In this document: piece by piece, positions 33,099 to 41,905 of the stretch
Position numbering within the stretch: the first letter of the stretch is position 1
Layout of the letters: each line of letters opens with the position of its first letter
From: Pollutimonas sp963712655
Lineage (GTDB): Bacteria > Pseudomonadota > Gammaproteobacteria > Burkholderiales > Burkholderiaceae_B
DNA length: 64,000 nt
Assembly: GCA_963712655.1 (NCBI GenBank)
Contig: CAVQIT010000002.1
Span: 62,001-126,000 of the forward strand
Reading direction: 5' to 3'
Translations under genes and position numbers: made by a program
The notes under the pieces: generated by a model
What the model was told of the DNA's origin: nothing
What the model saw: only the letters and a program-made list of their open reading frames with translations
The model's database searches: none

Positions 33099-33998
33099 TT
33101 ATTCGCCCTCGTCCGAGAGTTGCGGCATATGGTTCCAGTTCAGTTTGCGGCGCAGGGTCGAGAAAATACTGTAGCCCGAGGGATGGACGAAACGGACTTT
33201 GTGCTGGGCCCGGCGCACATCGATGCAGTCGCCGGCCTGGCAATCGGACCACGTTTGCATGTCGAAGTGCACGCTGGCCCCGGATTCGACCCGGCCCAGG
33301 GCTGTGATGGTAAGGCTGAGCGTGCCGCTGTCGGGCAGCACGATAGGGCGGTTCGATAGCGTTTGCGGCGCCACCGGCACCAGCAGGATGGCATTCAGCT
33401 TGGGGTGTACGATAGGGCCGTTGGCCGAAAGCGAATAGGCGGTGGAGCCGGTGGGGGTGGCTACAATCAGGCCGTCGGCCCGCTGGCTGTACATGAATAC
33501 GCCATCCAGTTCGACGTGCACTTCTATCATGCCGCCCCGGCCGGCGCGATTAAGGACCACGTCGTTCAAGGCCTGGCCGGAGAACATGGTCTGGCCATCG
33601 CGCACGACCCGGCCTTCAAGCAGCACGCGTTCTTCGATTTCGAAGTTGCCCTTGAGTACGCTGGCCAGGGCGTCGTTGGCGGTATGCAGGGGGATGTCGG
33701 TGATGAAACCGAGCCGGCCGTGGTTGATGCCGATAAGCGGCACGCGGCTGCAAGCCAGTTGGCGGGCGGCGCCCAGCATGGTGCCGTCGCCGCCCATGAC
33801 CACTGCCAAGTCGGCCTGCTGGCCAATGGACTGATAGTCGCCGATGGCATATTCGGCAATGCCGGTGTTCTGGGCGGTGTCGGCTTCTATCAGCACTTTG
33901 CAGCCGGCAGCCTGCAGCGTGCTGGCCAGTTTGCGCAAAGGCGCGTCAAGCCCGCTGTCTTGATATCTGCCGATCAGCGCAACGGTTTTGAAGTGCAT
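33099..33998 (-). CDS. nadK: NAD kinase
   Basis: Phosphorylates NAD to NADP. The 299 residues carry the kinase motif GGDGT at 69-73 (VVMGGDGTMLGAAR), then LIGINHGRLGFITDIP, RADGLIVATPTGSTAYSLSANGPI and PVAPQTLSNRPIVLP, all diagnostic. Cytoplasmic. It forms an operon with recN, whose start follows after 3 bases, and is divergent from hrcA. This gene is intact, marking the right limit of the frameshifted stretch. Confidence 0.97.
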   Translation of the reverse strand: MHFKTVALIGRYQDSGLDAPLRKLASTLQAAGCKVLIEADTAQNTGIAEYAIGDYQSIGQQADLAVVMGGDGTMLGAARQLACSRVPLIGINHGRLGFITDIPLHTANDALASVLKGNFEIEERVLLEGRVVRDGQTMFSGQALNDVVLNRAGRGGMIEVHVELDGVFMYSQRADGLIVATPTGSTAYSLSANGPIVHPKLNAILLVPVAPQTLSNRPIVLPDSGTLSLTITALGRVESGASVHFDMQTWSDCQAGDCIDVRRAQHKVRFVHPSGYSIFSTLRRKLNWNHMPQLSDEGE

Positions 33999-34057
33999 AA
34001 GGTAAATGCCTTGGTGTTTGATGGAATGATAGAGACTGAATGATTATATGGTCCCTG

Positions 34058-34071
34058 CAGCCATATGGCTG
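34058..34071. promoter_or_regulatory. Palindrome between nadK and hrcA
   Basis: CAGCCATATGGCTG, a perfect 14-base palindrome 44 bases upstream of hrcA. It is not a CIRCE element (TTAGCACTC-N9-GAGTGCTAA), which I could not find here. Confidence 0.25.
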
Positions 34072-34114
34072 TAGGTAGAAAACCAGTTTTTACAACGGTA
34101 GCTGAAATATAGCC

Positions 34115-35125
34115 ATGGATGATCGCGCTAATGTGCTTTTAAAGGCACTCATAGAACGCTATATTGCCGATGGGCAGCCTGTGGGATCCCGCACGCTGTC
34201 GAAAATGTTCGACCTGTCGCCCGCAACCATACGCAATGTCATGGCCGACCTGGAAGACCTCGGGCTTATCCATAGCCCTCATACGTCGGCCGGCCGCATA
34301 CCCACGCCCAAGGGTTATCGCCTGTTTGTCGATCGCCTGCTGGCCGTGCAGCGCTTCGAAGTATTGCCGGCCAGCCAGATTCTCCAGATATTGCCGGCCG
34401 CCGAGCCTAGCAGGGCGCTTACGGCCGCCGCCGCGCTGTTGTCCAACCTGTCCCAGTTTGCCGGCGTGGTGCTGGCCCCCAAGCGTGCCCAGGTCTTTCG
34501 CCAGATTGAATTCATACGCTTGTCCGACAAGCGTGTCCTGTTGATTATCGTTACACCCGATGGCGACGTGCAGAACCGTATCCTGTTTGTTACGCGCGAT
34601 TACCTGGAACAGGAATTGATAGAAGCCAGCAATTTCTTCAACCAGCATTTCGCCGGCATGTCCTTCGAGCAGGTCCGTCTTTCAATTACCGACGAGCTCT
34701 CTTCCTTGCAGGCGGACATCTCCCGCCTGATGCAGGCCGCTGTCGAAGCCGGGACCGCGACCTCGGACACCGATGATTCCCTGGTCATTTCAGGCGAAAG
34801 CAAATTGCTCGATATTTCCGAAATTGCTTCCGATATGGACCGCTTGCGCCGCATGTTCTCCTTGTTTGAAAAGAAAACGGATCTGTTGCAGTTGCTTGAC
34901 GTGTCCAGCCGCGCGCAGGGCGTGCAAATTTATATCGGCGGGGATTCCCAGTTGATGCCGGTCGATGATGTGTCGGTGATTACCGCGCCTTACGGGGTCG
35001 ACGGCACCGTGGTCGGGACGCTGGGTGTCATAGGTCCTTCGCGCATGGCTTACGAGCGGGTGATTCCTATCGTCGACATTACTGCCCGCCTGCTCTCGAA
35101 CGCCCTTAGCCACAATCAGTCATGA
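34115..35125 (+). CDS. hrcA: Heat-inducible transcription repressor HrcA
   Basis: Represses class I heat-shock genes by binding CIRCE elements; GroEL keeps it folded. The 336 residues start with a winged helix (LLKALIERYIADGQPVGSRTLSK, SPATIRNVMADLEDLGLIHSPHTSAGRIPT), continue with the GAF-like domain and end VIGPSRMAYERVIPIVDIT, the standard HrcA C-terminus. In betaproteobacteria HrcA coexists with sigma-32. No CIRCE is visible at grpE-dnaK-dnaJ in this window, so its targets (probably groESL) lie elsewhere. Confidence 0.96.
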   Translation: MDDRANVLLKALIERYIADGQPVGSRTLSKMFDLSPATIRNVMADLEDLGLIHSPHTSAGRIPTPKGYRLFVDRLLAVQRFEVLPASQILQILPAAEPSRALTAAAALLSNLSQFAGVVLAPKRAQVFRQIEFIRLSDKRVLLIIVTPDGDVQNRILFVTRDYLEQELIEASNFFNQHFAGMSFEQVRLSITDELSSLQADISRLMQAAVEAGTATSDTDDSLVISGESKLLDISEIASDMDRLRRMFSLFEKKTDLLQLLDVSSRAQGVQIYIGGDSQLMPVDDVSVITAPYGVDGTVVGTLGVIGPSRMAYERVIPIVDITARLLSNALSHNQS

Positions 35126-35159
35126 GTGCGAATCCTCCAATGCACAAGGCGGGTGGCAA

Positions 35160-36224
35160 ATGACCAAGCTGTTTAGCTCGCGCTATTTGCCCGAACCGGT
35201 CGATCCCTATGCGCTGCACCCTGAGCCGCCGCCGCGCGGGGACGGACCGGTAGGCGTACTGCTGGTGAATCTGGGTACGCCCGATGAGCCCACGGCCAAG
35301 TCCATACGCCGCTATCTCGCCGAGTTTTTGTCCGACCCGCGGGTAATCGAGATTCCGCAATGGCTCTGGCAAGTCATCCTGCGCGGTTTCATTCTTACCC
35401 GCCGTCCCCGGGCGCTGGCGCCGCGCTACAAGGAAATCTGGCTTCCGCAAGGCTCGCCCTTGCTGGTCTGGAGCCAGGCGCAGGCCCAGGGCTTGCGCCA
35501 ATCCTTGGCCGACAGCGGCGTAAGCGTCCATGTAGCGCTGGGCATGCGCTACGGCAATCCCTCGATTGCCGGCGCCATGGATACGTTGCGGGCGCTGGGC
35601 TGCGAGCGGATCCTGGTCGTGCCCATGTATCCGCAATACGCGGCCAGCACCACGGCGACGGCGGTCGATTGCGTGGCCGCTCATGCGGGCAAGCTGCGCA
35701 ATCAGCCCGAACTGCGCTTTATAAAGCGCTATCATGACGACGCCGCTTATATCGGCGCATTGGCGGGGCAGGTAAGCCGCTGCTGGGACCGGCACGGCAA
35801 GCCGCAGCGCCTGTTGCTCAGTTTTCACGGTTTGCCGCGCCGAACCATAGAGCAGGGCGATCCTTATCACCGCGACTGCTTGGAAACCGCGGCATTGCTA
35901 AAACAAAGGCTGGGCGCCGATGCGGGCCTGGTCCATGTTTCTTTTCAAAGCCGCTTTGGCGCTGAGAAATGGCTGGAACCTTATACCGAACCGACATTGC
36001 GGGAATGGGCCAGGCAAGGAATTACACAGGTCGATGTCATGTGTCCGGGTTTCCTGGCCGACTGCCTCGAAACCCGGGAAGAAATCCAGATGCAGTGCCG
36101 CGACGCATTCCTGGCCGAAGGCGGCTTGCGGTTTCGGTATTTGCCTTGCCTGAACGACGACCCCGACTGGATCGCGGGCCTGGCCGGGATCGTGCGGCGG
36201 CAATTGGCCGGTTGGATAGCCTGA
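35160..36224 (+). CDS. hemH: Ferrochelatase
   Basis: Inserts Fe2+ into protoporphyrin IX, the last step of heme synthesis, at the membrane surface. The 354 residues include VGVLLVNLGTPDEPT, LAPRYKEIWLPQGSPLL, PMYPQYAASTTATAVD, LLLSFHGLPRRTIEQGDPY (catalytic His) and SFQSRFGAEKWLEPYTEPTL with CPGFLADCLETREEI, all characteristic. The ATG at 35160 lies 34 bases after hrcA, and co-transcription is likely, as in related genomes. Confidence 0.97.
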   Translation: MTKLFSSRYLPEPVDPYALHPEPPPRGDGPVGVLLVNLGTPDEPTAKSIRRYLAEFLSDPRVIEIPQWLWQVILRGFILTRRPRALAPRYKEIWLPQGSPLLVWSQAQAQGLRQSLADSGVSVHVALGMRYGNPSIAGAMDTLRALGCERILVVPMYPQYAASTTATAVDCVAAHAGKLRNQPELRFIKRYHDDAAYIGALAGQVSRCWDRHGKPQRLLLSFHGLPRRTIEQGDPYHRDCLETAALLKQRLGADAGLVHVSFQSRFGAEKWLEPYTEPTLREWARQGITQVDVMCPGFLADCLETREEIQMQCRDAFLAEGGLRFRYLPCLNDDPDWIAGLAGIVRRQLAGWIA

Positions 36225-36294
36225 GTCCACCTTATCCAACAGAGGTTTTCTGGTTGGAATAAACTGACAGTATTATTTGATAGGCATTATCCAT

Positions 36295-36855
36295 ATGTTA
36301 AGAAAAAATCCCCGCGGCGATTACCCTGTTGTGCATGAAACCGCGTTTGTCGACCCCACGGCCGTGCTGTGCGGCCTGATTACGGTGGGGGAGCATGTTT
36401 TCATAGGTCCGTATGCCGTAATCCGCGCCGACGAAGTCGACGAAGAAGGGCACATGGAGCCCATTATCATCGGCGCCAATTCCAATATCCAGGATGGCGT
36501 GGTCATTCACTCCAAAGATGGGGCGGCCGTGATCATCGGCGAGCATACCTCCATCGCCCATCGTTCCATTGTGCATGGCCCATGCGTGGTTGGCAGCCGT
36601 GTCTTTATCGGTTTTAATTCCGTGCTGTTCAATTGCAAAGTTGGAGACAACGCGGTAGTGCGGCACAATTGCGTCGTGGATGGGCACGATATCCCTGATG
36701 GCTTCTACTTGCCGTCCGCCACGGTGGTCACCGGCGCGACCGATTTAAGCTCGCTCAAGACGGTGCCGCAGTCGGCCCGCGAGTTTTCCGAGTCGGTCAT
36801 GCATACCAATGTGACCCTGGCTCAAGCATATCGCCGGATACAGAACGAGTTCTAG
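36295..36855 (+). CDS. Gamma-carbonic-anhydrase-like hexapeptide-repeat protein
   Basis: A 186-residue left-handed beta-helix protein. Repeats of the hexapeptide type run through AFVDPTAVLCGLITVGEHVFIGPYAVIRADE, GANSNIQDGVVIHSKDG, IIGEHTSIAHRSIVHGPCVVGSRVFIGFNSVLFNCKVGDNAVVRHNCVVDGHDIPDGF. Three His in the repeats (IHSK, AHRS, RHNC area) could bind zinc as in Cam/YrdA proteins. ATG 36295 is chosen over an upstream GTG/ATT frame. Carbonic anhydrase activity is not assured. The stop codon TAG forms the first bases of the inverted-repeat element at 36853. Confidence 0.85.
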   Translation: MLRKNPRGDYPVVHETAFVDPTAVLCGLITVGEHVFIGPYAVIRADEVDEEGHMEPIIIGANSNIQDGVVIHSKDGAAVIIGEHTSIAHRSIVHGPCVVGSRVFIGFNSVLFNCKVGDNAVVRHNCVVDGHDIPDGFYLPSATVVTGATDLSSLKTVPQSAREFSESVMHTNVTLAQAYRRIQNEF

Positions 36856-37019
36856 GGACCCTCTGCTCAAATCGCCCGAATCTAATGCGCCGCCTGACGG
36901 AATGGCCGGCAAGGCGGGATATGGCGTCAATAGTGGTTCTATTGACGCCATATCCCAACGCAGCAGGACGCCCGCCAGGGGGATGCAGCAGTCGGGTGGA
37001 TTTGATCAGAGGGTCCCTA
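36853..37019. mobile_element. MITE-like inverted-repeat element, 167 bp
   Basis: Termini TAGGGACCCTCTGCTCAAATC (left; 20 of 21 bases match, split here as TAGGGACCCTCTG + TCAAATC) and the reverse complement at the right end, followed by CCCGA in both arms. In the centre is a perfect 18-bp stem (36916-36933 with 36939-36956) around TGGTT. Ends are flanked by TA, as in targets of IS630/Tc1-type transposases. There is no coding potential. It sits exactly at the stop codon of the preceding gene and before the heat-shock promoter. Confidence 0.6.
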
Positions 37020-37041
37020 ATTCCAGTCGGGCGTTCCAGGT

Positions 37042-37069
37042 CTTGAAACGGGGGCGCATGCCCCCATTT
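37042..37069 (+). promoter_or_regulatory. Sigma-32 heat-shock promoter of grpE-dnaK-dnaJ
   Basis: CTTGAAA (37042-37048), 13-base spacer, CCCCATTT (37062-37069), an excellent match to the sigma-32 consensus CTTGAA / CCCCATnT. It lies 37 bases before the grpE start. The spacer contains GGGGGC...GCCCCC, which looks like a hairpin but is explained by the promoter. Confidence 0.85.
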
Positions 37070-37105
37070 TTGTTGAATTGAATACCAAGCATGTGGAGAT
37101 TTTTT

Positions 37106-37687
37106 ATGTCGGCACCCAACGAATCCGTTGATCCCAAAGACAATCCGCCGGTTGACGCCGCTGAACAAGCCCAAGTCGATGACGGCCAGGATAACGTTCA
37201 GGACGCGGAGACCCAAGCCCAGGAAGACTGGGCGACGCTGTTGTCCGAGGCACAGGCCAAAGTGGCGCAGTATCACGACGAACTGCTGCGCGCCAAGGCC
37301 GAGGTCGAGAACATCCGCCGCCGCGCCGCCGACGATATCGCCAAGGCGCGCAAATTCGGCACGGAATCCTTTGCGGAAAGCCTGATTCCGGTACGCGACA
37401 GTCTGGAGGCCGCTCTTTCCCAGCCGGATCAAAGCGCCGAAGCCTGGAAGGACGGGGTCGAAGTCACGCTGCGCCAGCTTAATGGCGCGTTTGAGCGCAA
37501 TTTGTTGAAAGAAGTGGCGCCTGCCGCGGGCGATTCCTTCGATCCGCACCAGCACCAGGCCATTTCCAGCATCCCTTCCGATCAGCCTGAAGGCTCGGTC
37601 GCGCAGTTGCTGCAGAAAGGCTATACGATCGCCGAGCGCGTATTGCGTCCCGCCCTGGTCATGGTTTCGTCGGGGCCATCCGCCTAG
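37106..37687 (+). CDS. grpE: Nucleotide exchange factor GrpE
   Basis: Releases ADP from DnaK. The ATG at 37106 has GGAG 8 bases upstream; a frame from 37091 is less likely. The 193 residues start acidic and disordered (NESVDPKDNPPVDAAEQAQVDD), then a long coiled coil (LLSEAQAKVAQYHDELLRAKAEVENIRRRAADDIAKARKFG) and the beta-wing domain with DPHQHQAISS and GYTIAERVLRPALVMVS. Behind a sigma-32 promoter and 107 bases ahead of dnaK. Confidence 0.96.
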   Translation: MSAPNESVDPKDNPPVDAAEQAQVDDGQDNVQDAETQAQEDWATLLSEAQAKVAQYHDELLRAKAEVENIRRRAADDIAKARKFGTESFAESLIPVRDSLEAALSQPDQSAEAWKDGVEVTLRQLNGAFERNLLKEVAPAAGDSFDPHQHQAISSIPSDQPEGSVAQLLQKGYTIAERVLRPALVMVSSGPSA

Positions 37688-37794
37688 AAAATCGCAAAAA
37701 TTGCGGGTTGCGGCTTGAAATCAGGCCTTGCATCCCCATTTACGAACTATTCAAGCAGTTTTCCAAATTCAAAATTTCTTAGCAGGATATAGAC

Positions 37795-39717
37795 ATGGGC
37801 AAGATTATCGGTATTGACTTGGGCACGACCAACAGCTGTGTGGCTGTGATGGACGGCAGCACGGTCAAAATCATCGAAAACGCGGAAGGCACACGCACGA
37901 CTCCTTCGATTGTCGCCTACTTGCAAGACGGGGAAGTCCTGGTCGGCGCGCCGGCCAAGCGCCAGGCGGTCACCAACCCCAAGAACACGCTTTATGCGGT
38001 CAAGCGCCTGATCGGGCGCAAGTTCGACGAAAAAGCCGTGCAAAAAGACATACACCTTATGCCTTACCCCATCATCAAGGCCGATAACGGCGATGCATGG
38101 GTCGAAGCGCAAGGCAAGAAACTGGCGCCTCCCCAAGTGTCGGCCGATGTGCTGCGCAAAATGAAAAAGACCGCCGAAGACTACCTGGGCGAAGAAGTTA
38201 CCGAGGCTGTCATCACGGTTCCCGCCTATTTCAACGACAGCCAGCGCCAGGCAACCAAAGACGCCGGCCGCATTGCGGGGCTGGAAGTCAAGCGCATCAT
38301 CAACGAGCCTACGGCCGCGGCGCTTGCCTTTGGCATGGACAAGACGGAAAAGGGCGATCGCAAGATTGCCGTATACGACTTGGGCGGCGGCACGTTCGAT
38401 ATTTCCATTATCGACCTCGCCGATGTCGACGGTGAAAAGCAGTTCGAAGTATTGTCCACCAACGGCGATACCTTCCTGGGCGGCGAAGACTTCGACCAGC
38501 GCATCATCGACTACATCATCAGCGAGTTCAAGAAAGAAAGCAGCGTCGATCTTTCGAAAGACATGCTGGCCTTGCAGCGCCTGAAGGAAGCGGCCGAAAA
38601 AGCCAAGATCGAACTTTCTTCCGCCCAGCAAACCGAAATCAACCTGCCTTACATTACGGCGGATGCGACAGGTCCCAAGCACCTTAGCCTGAAGATTACG
38701 CGCGCCAAGCTCGAAGCCCTGGTCGAGGAGCTCATCGAGCGCACCATCGAGCCTTGCCGCACCGCCATCAAGGATGCCGGCATCAAGGTTTCCGAGATCG
38801 ACGACGTCATTCTGGTCGGCGGCATGACGCGCATGCCCAAGGTGCAGGAAAAGGTCAAGGAATTCTTCGGACAGGAACCCCGCAAGGACGTCAACCCCGA
38901 CGAAGCGGTTGCCGCGGGCGCCGCCATCCAGGGTTCGGTGTTGTCCGGCGATCGCAAAGACGTGCTCTTGCTTGACGTGACGCCATTGTCGCTGGGTATT
39001 GAAACCCTGGGTGGCGTGATGACCAAGATGATCCAGAAAAACACGACGATTCCTACCCGGTTCTCGCAGGTGTTTTCCACGGCCGACGACAATCAGCCTG
39101 CCGTGACCATCAAGGTGTTCCAGGGCGAGCGTGAAATCGCGGCCGGCAACAAGGGCCTGGGCGAGTTCAATCTGGAAGGCATTCCGCCGTCGGCTCGCGG
39201 AACGCCGCAAATCGAGGTTACCTTCGATATCGACGCCAATGGCATCCTGCATGTGTCGGCCAAAGACAAAGGCACCGGCAAGGAAAACAAGATCACCATC
39301 AAGGCGAACTCCGGCCTGACCGATCAAGAGATCGAACGCATGGTAAAAGATGCGGAAGCCAACGCCGAAGACGATCACCGCATTGCCGAACTCGCTTTGG
39401 CGCGCAATCAGGCCGATGGGCTGGTGCATTCCACCCGCAAATCGCTGGAAGAGTACGGCGAGAAACTGGAAGCATCCGAAAAAGAGGCTATTGAAACCGC
39501 TATCAAAGAACTTGAAGACACATTGAAAAACGGCGACAAGGCGGCAATCGACGCCAAGGTTGAAGCGTTGTCCACGGCTTCGCAGAAACTGGGCGAGAAA
39601 ATGTATGCCGACATGCAGGCACAGGCTGCGGCATCGCAAGGCGCGGCGCAAGCCGCCGAGCCAGCCGACGACAATGTGGTCGATGCCGACTTCAAAGAAG
39701 TCAAGCGCGATCAATAA
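37795..39717 (+). CDS. dnaK: Molecular chaperone DnaK (Hsp70)
   Basis: A 640-residue ATP-dependent chaperone with the usual domains: nucleotide-binding (IIGIDLGTTNSCVAVMDG, residues 3-20; TVPAYFNDSQRQATKDAGRIAGL; YDLGGGTFDISII; VGGMTRMPKVQ), linker DVLLLDVTPLSLGIETLGG, substrate-binding beta domain (FSTADDNQPAVTIKVFQGER) and a helical lid ending VVDADFKEVKRDQ, the conserved EEVKD-like tail. An AGGA site lies before the ATG. A long opposite-strand open frame covering it is a coding shadow. Confidence 0.98.
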   Translation: MGKIIGIDLGTTNSCVAVMDGSTVKIIENAEGTRTTPSIVAYLQDGEVLVGAPAKRQAVTNPKNTLYAVKRLIGRKFDEKAVQKDIHLMPYPIIKADNGDAWVEAQGKKLAPPQVSADVLRKMKKTAEDYLGEEVTEAVITVPAYFNDSQRQATKDAGRIAGLEVKRIINEPTAAALAFGMDKTEKGDRKIAVYDLGGGTFDISIIDLADVDGEKQFEVLSTNGDTFLGGEDFDQRIIDYIISEFKKESSVDLSKDMLALQRLKEAAEKAKIELSSAQQTEINLPYITADATGPKHLSLKITRAKLEALVEELIERTIEPCRTAIKDAGIKVSEIDDVILVGGMTRMPKVQEKVKEFFGQEPRKDVNPDEAVAAGAAIQGSVLSGDRKDVLLLDVTPLSLGIETLGGVMTKMIQKNTTIPTRFSQVFSTADDNQPAVTIKVFQGEREIAAGNKGLGEFNLEGIPPSARGTPQIEVTFDIDANGILHVSAKDKGTGKENKITIKANSGLTDQEIERMVKDAEANAEDDHRIAELALARNQADGLVHSTRKSLEEYGEKLEASEKEAIETAIKELEDTLKNGDKAAIDAKVEALSTASQKLGEKMYADMQAQAAASQGAAQAAEPADDNVVDADFKEVKRDQ

Positions 39718-39740
39718 CGTTTGCTTGTAGTGGTTTTAAG

Positions 39741-39773
39741 CCCGGTTTCTGGCGCGTTGCCGGAAACCGGGCG
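39741..39773 (+). terminator. Hairpin between dnaK and dnaJ
   Basis: GCCCGGTTTC (39741-39750) pairs with GAAACCGGGC (39764-39773), 10 bp, followed by a short T-containing run. It may act as a partial terminator or mRNA stabiliser so that DnaK is made in excess over DnaJ. Confidence 0.55.
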
Positions 39774-39822
39774 CTCTTGTTTATACGAAGAATAGACGTT
39801 TCAGACGCAAGTGATTCAATAA

Positions 39823-40944
39823 ATGGCAAAACGCGATTATTACGAAGTTCTTGGGGTGGCGAAGAACGCCTCCGATGATGAGTTGAAAAAGGCTTATCGC
39901 AAGCTGGCTATGAAACACCACCCGGATCGGAATCCGGATAGCAAGGAATCCGAGGAAAAATTCAAGGAAGCCAAAGAGGCCTACGAGATGCTGTCCGACG
40001 AGCAAAAGCGTGGTGCTTACGACCGGTTTGGCCATGCCGGAGTCGACCCTAATGCGGGCGGCGGCGGTGGCATGGGCGGAGCAGGGTTTGCCGATGCCTT
40101 TGGCGATATTTTCGGCGAGATATTCGGCGGCGCGGGCCGTCGCGGCGGCGGTTCGCAGGTATATCGCGGCGCCGACCTCAAGTACACGCTGGACATTAGC
40201 CTGGAACAGGCGGCCAATGGCTTCAATACGGAAATCCGGGTTCCCAGTTGGGAAAGCTGCGATGTCTGCCATGGTTCCGGCGCCAAGCCCGGCACCCATG
40301 CCAAGACTTGCCATACTTGCGATGGCAGCGGCGCGGTGCGCATGCAGCAGGGGTTTTTCAGCGTGCAGCAAACTTGTCCGACTTGCCACGGCACCGGCAA
40401 GGAAATTGCCGAGCCTTGCGTGGCGTGCGAAGGGGTGGGGCGCATACGCAAGAACAAGACCCTGCAGGTCAAGATCCCTGCGGGAATAGACGATGGCATG
40501 CGCATCCGGTCGTCGGGCAACGGCGAGCCGGGCGTAAACGGCGGTCCTTCGGGCGATCTGTATGTCGAGATCCATCTGAAGCCGCATGGCATCTTCCAGC
40601 GCGACGGCGAGGATTTGCATTGCGAATTGACCATTCCGTTCACCACGGCGGCATTGGGCGGCGAACTGGAAGTGCCCACGTTGGCGGGCCGGGGCGAGAT
40701 CACCATACCGGAAGGCACGCAAACGGGTAAGACTTTCCGCTTGCGGGGCAAGGGCATACGTGGTTTACGCGCCAGCTATCCGGGCGATTTGTATTGCCAT
40801 ATCTCGGTCGAGACGCCGGTGCGCCTTAGCGACGAGCAAAAGAAAATCCTGCGCCAATTCGAAACTTCGCTATCGCAAGGCGGGGAAAAGCATTCGCCCA
40901 AAAGCGAGTCCTGGACCGATCGCGTAAAGAACTTCTTTTCCTGA
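39823..40944 (+). CDS. dnaJ: Co-chaperone DnaJ (Hsp40)
   Basis: Stimulates DnaK ATPase and delivers substrates. The 373 residues have the J domain (MAKRDYYEVLGV, HHPDRNPDS with the HPD triad at about 33-35), a Gly/Phe-rich linker, the zinc domain with four CxxCxGxG repeats (CDVCHGSG, CHTCDGSG, CPTCHGTG, CVACEGVG) and the C-terminal substrate domains. The ribosome site before the ATG is weak. Third gene of the heat-shock operon. Confidence 0.98.
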   Translation: MAKRDYYEVLGVAKNASDDELKKAYRKLAMKHHPDRNPDSKESEEKFKEAKEAYEMLSDEQKRGAYDRFGHAGVDPNAGGGGGMGGAGFADAFGDIFGEIFGGAGRRGGGSQVYRGADLKYTLDISLEQAANGFNTEIRVPSWESCDVCHGSGAKPGTHAKTCHTCDGSGAVRMQQGFFSVQQTCPTCHGTGKEIAEPCVACEGVGRIRKNKTLQVKIPAGIDDGMRIRSSGNGEPGVNGGPSGDLYVEIHLKPHGIFQRDGEDLHCELTIPFTTAALGGELEVPTLAGRGEITIPEGTQTGKTFRLRGKGIRGLRASYPGDLYCHISVETPVRLSDEQKKILRQFETSLSQGGEKHSPKSESWTDRVKNFFS

Positions 40945-40975
40945 CGGCGCTTCGATCCCGCTATCCAGCTATAAA

Positions 40976-41000
40976 ATTGCAAACATTACAATTTTGCAAT
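40976..41000. promoter_or_regulatory. Inverted repeat upstream of the diguanylate cyclase
   Basis: ATTGCAAA (40976-40983) and TTTGCAAT (40993-41000) separated by 9 bases, 26 bases before the start codon. A possible operator. Confidence 0.3.
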
Positions 41001-41025
41001 TGAACGTTTGAAGGATTGGGCTTAC

Positions 41026-41901
41026 ATGAGGTTCAAGGGAGAGGAGGCTCAGTCATTCTTCATGCGCACGCTGGACGCGCTTCCGGACGGCGTGCTGTTG
41101 ACCGACGCCTTGCGCAAGGTGGTTTATTCAAACCGGGCCTTCGCGCAGCTCTGGCGTATCCCCGACGATCTGCTTCGAACAAACAACGAGCTCCAAATGT
41201 TGGAGTTCGTGACAGATCAATTGAGCAATCCTTTCGAGTTCCACCAAGAGGTTGAGCGCTTGCAGTTTTCGTCGGAAAGCACCGAGGATGACATTCTCTT
41301 GCGGGACGGACGGATTTTCTCCCGGCGCAGCGTGCCGCTTGGTGAAAATGGGCCGATTAAGGCACGCATCTGGATTTTTACCGATATCACCGAGGCGCGT
41401 AGCGCCAGCATGGACGCATTGACCGGAATTCCGAACCGGCTGGCCTATTCACGGACATTTCCCGATTATGTCCGGGCCGAAAGCGATGGTTTTTTCCGCT
41501 CAGTAGCCATCATGGATGTCGATAACTTCAAGAATTACAACGACAAATTCGGTCATGCCGCCGGGGATGACGTACTTAGGCAAATAGGCGCTATCTTGCG
41601 TTCCCATCTCTCCAATTCCGACGACCTGTTGTTCCGCATCGGTGGCGAAGAGTTCCTCATGACCTGCCGCACACGCATGGCGCCGGATGCCTGCGTATTT
41701 TTCGAGGCCTTGCGCCACCGCGTCGGCGCGATGGCGATACCTCATCCTGGAAATCAGCCCCATGGAGTCGTGACCGTCTCGATCGGGCTCGGGATATTCG
41801 AAGGCCCGCTATCTCCCACGGACGTTTTCAGACAGGTGGACAGCACGCTCTATCAGGCCAAGAGTGCCGGCAGGAACCGGCTGACGGTCGCAAGCCTCTA
41901 A
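41026..41901 (+). CDS. PAS-GGDEF diguanylate cyclase
   Basis: Makes cyclic di-GMP. From ATG 41026 the protein has 291 residues (a TTG at 41008 would add six). An N-terminal PAS domain (MRTLDALPDGVLLTDALRKVVYSNRAFAQLW, to IWIFTDITEAR) senses an unknown signal. The GGDEF domain starts DALTGIPNRLAYSR, has the metal site AIMDVDNFKNYNDKFGHAAGDDVLR and the active loop RIGGEEF. The RxxD inhibitory site five residues before GGEEF is absent (SNSD), so product feedback at that site is not expected. No membrane segment. Confidence 0.93.
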   Translation: MRFKGEEAQSFFMRTLDALPDGVLLTDALRKVVYSNRAFAQLWRIPDDLLRTNNELQMLEFVTDQLSNPFEFHQEVERLQFSSESTEDDILLRDGRIFSRRSVPLGENGPIKARIWIFTDITEARSASMDALTGIPNRLAYSRTFPDYVRAESDGFFRSVAIMDVDNFKNYNDKFGHAAGDDVLRQIGAILRSHLSNSDDLLFRIGGEEFLMTCRTRMAPDACVFFEALRHRVGAMAIPHPGNQPHGVVTVSIGLGIFEGPLSPTDVFRQVDSTLYQAKSAGRNRLTVASL

Positions 41902-41905
41902 ATTG

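Noticed and set aside
33999..34114. CIRCE element in front of hrcA
   Set aside because: No TTAGCACTC/GAGTGCTAA dyad is seen; only an unrelated 14-base palindrome.
37050..37071. GC hairpin followed by T-run before grpE as an intrinsic terminator
   Set aside because: The same bases form a sigma-32 promoter with correct -35, spacing and -10, which explains them better in front of grpE.
37747..39714. 655-codon open frame on the strand opposite dnaK
   Set aside because: It mirrors dnaK codon structure, has no recognisable domain, and dnaK is certain. High-GC coding sequence often leaves such antisense frames open.
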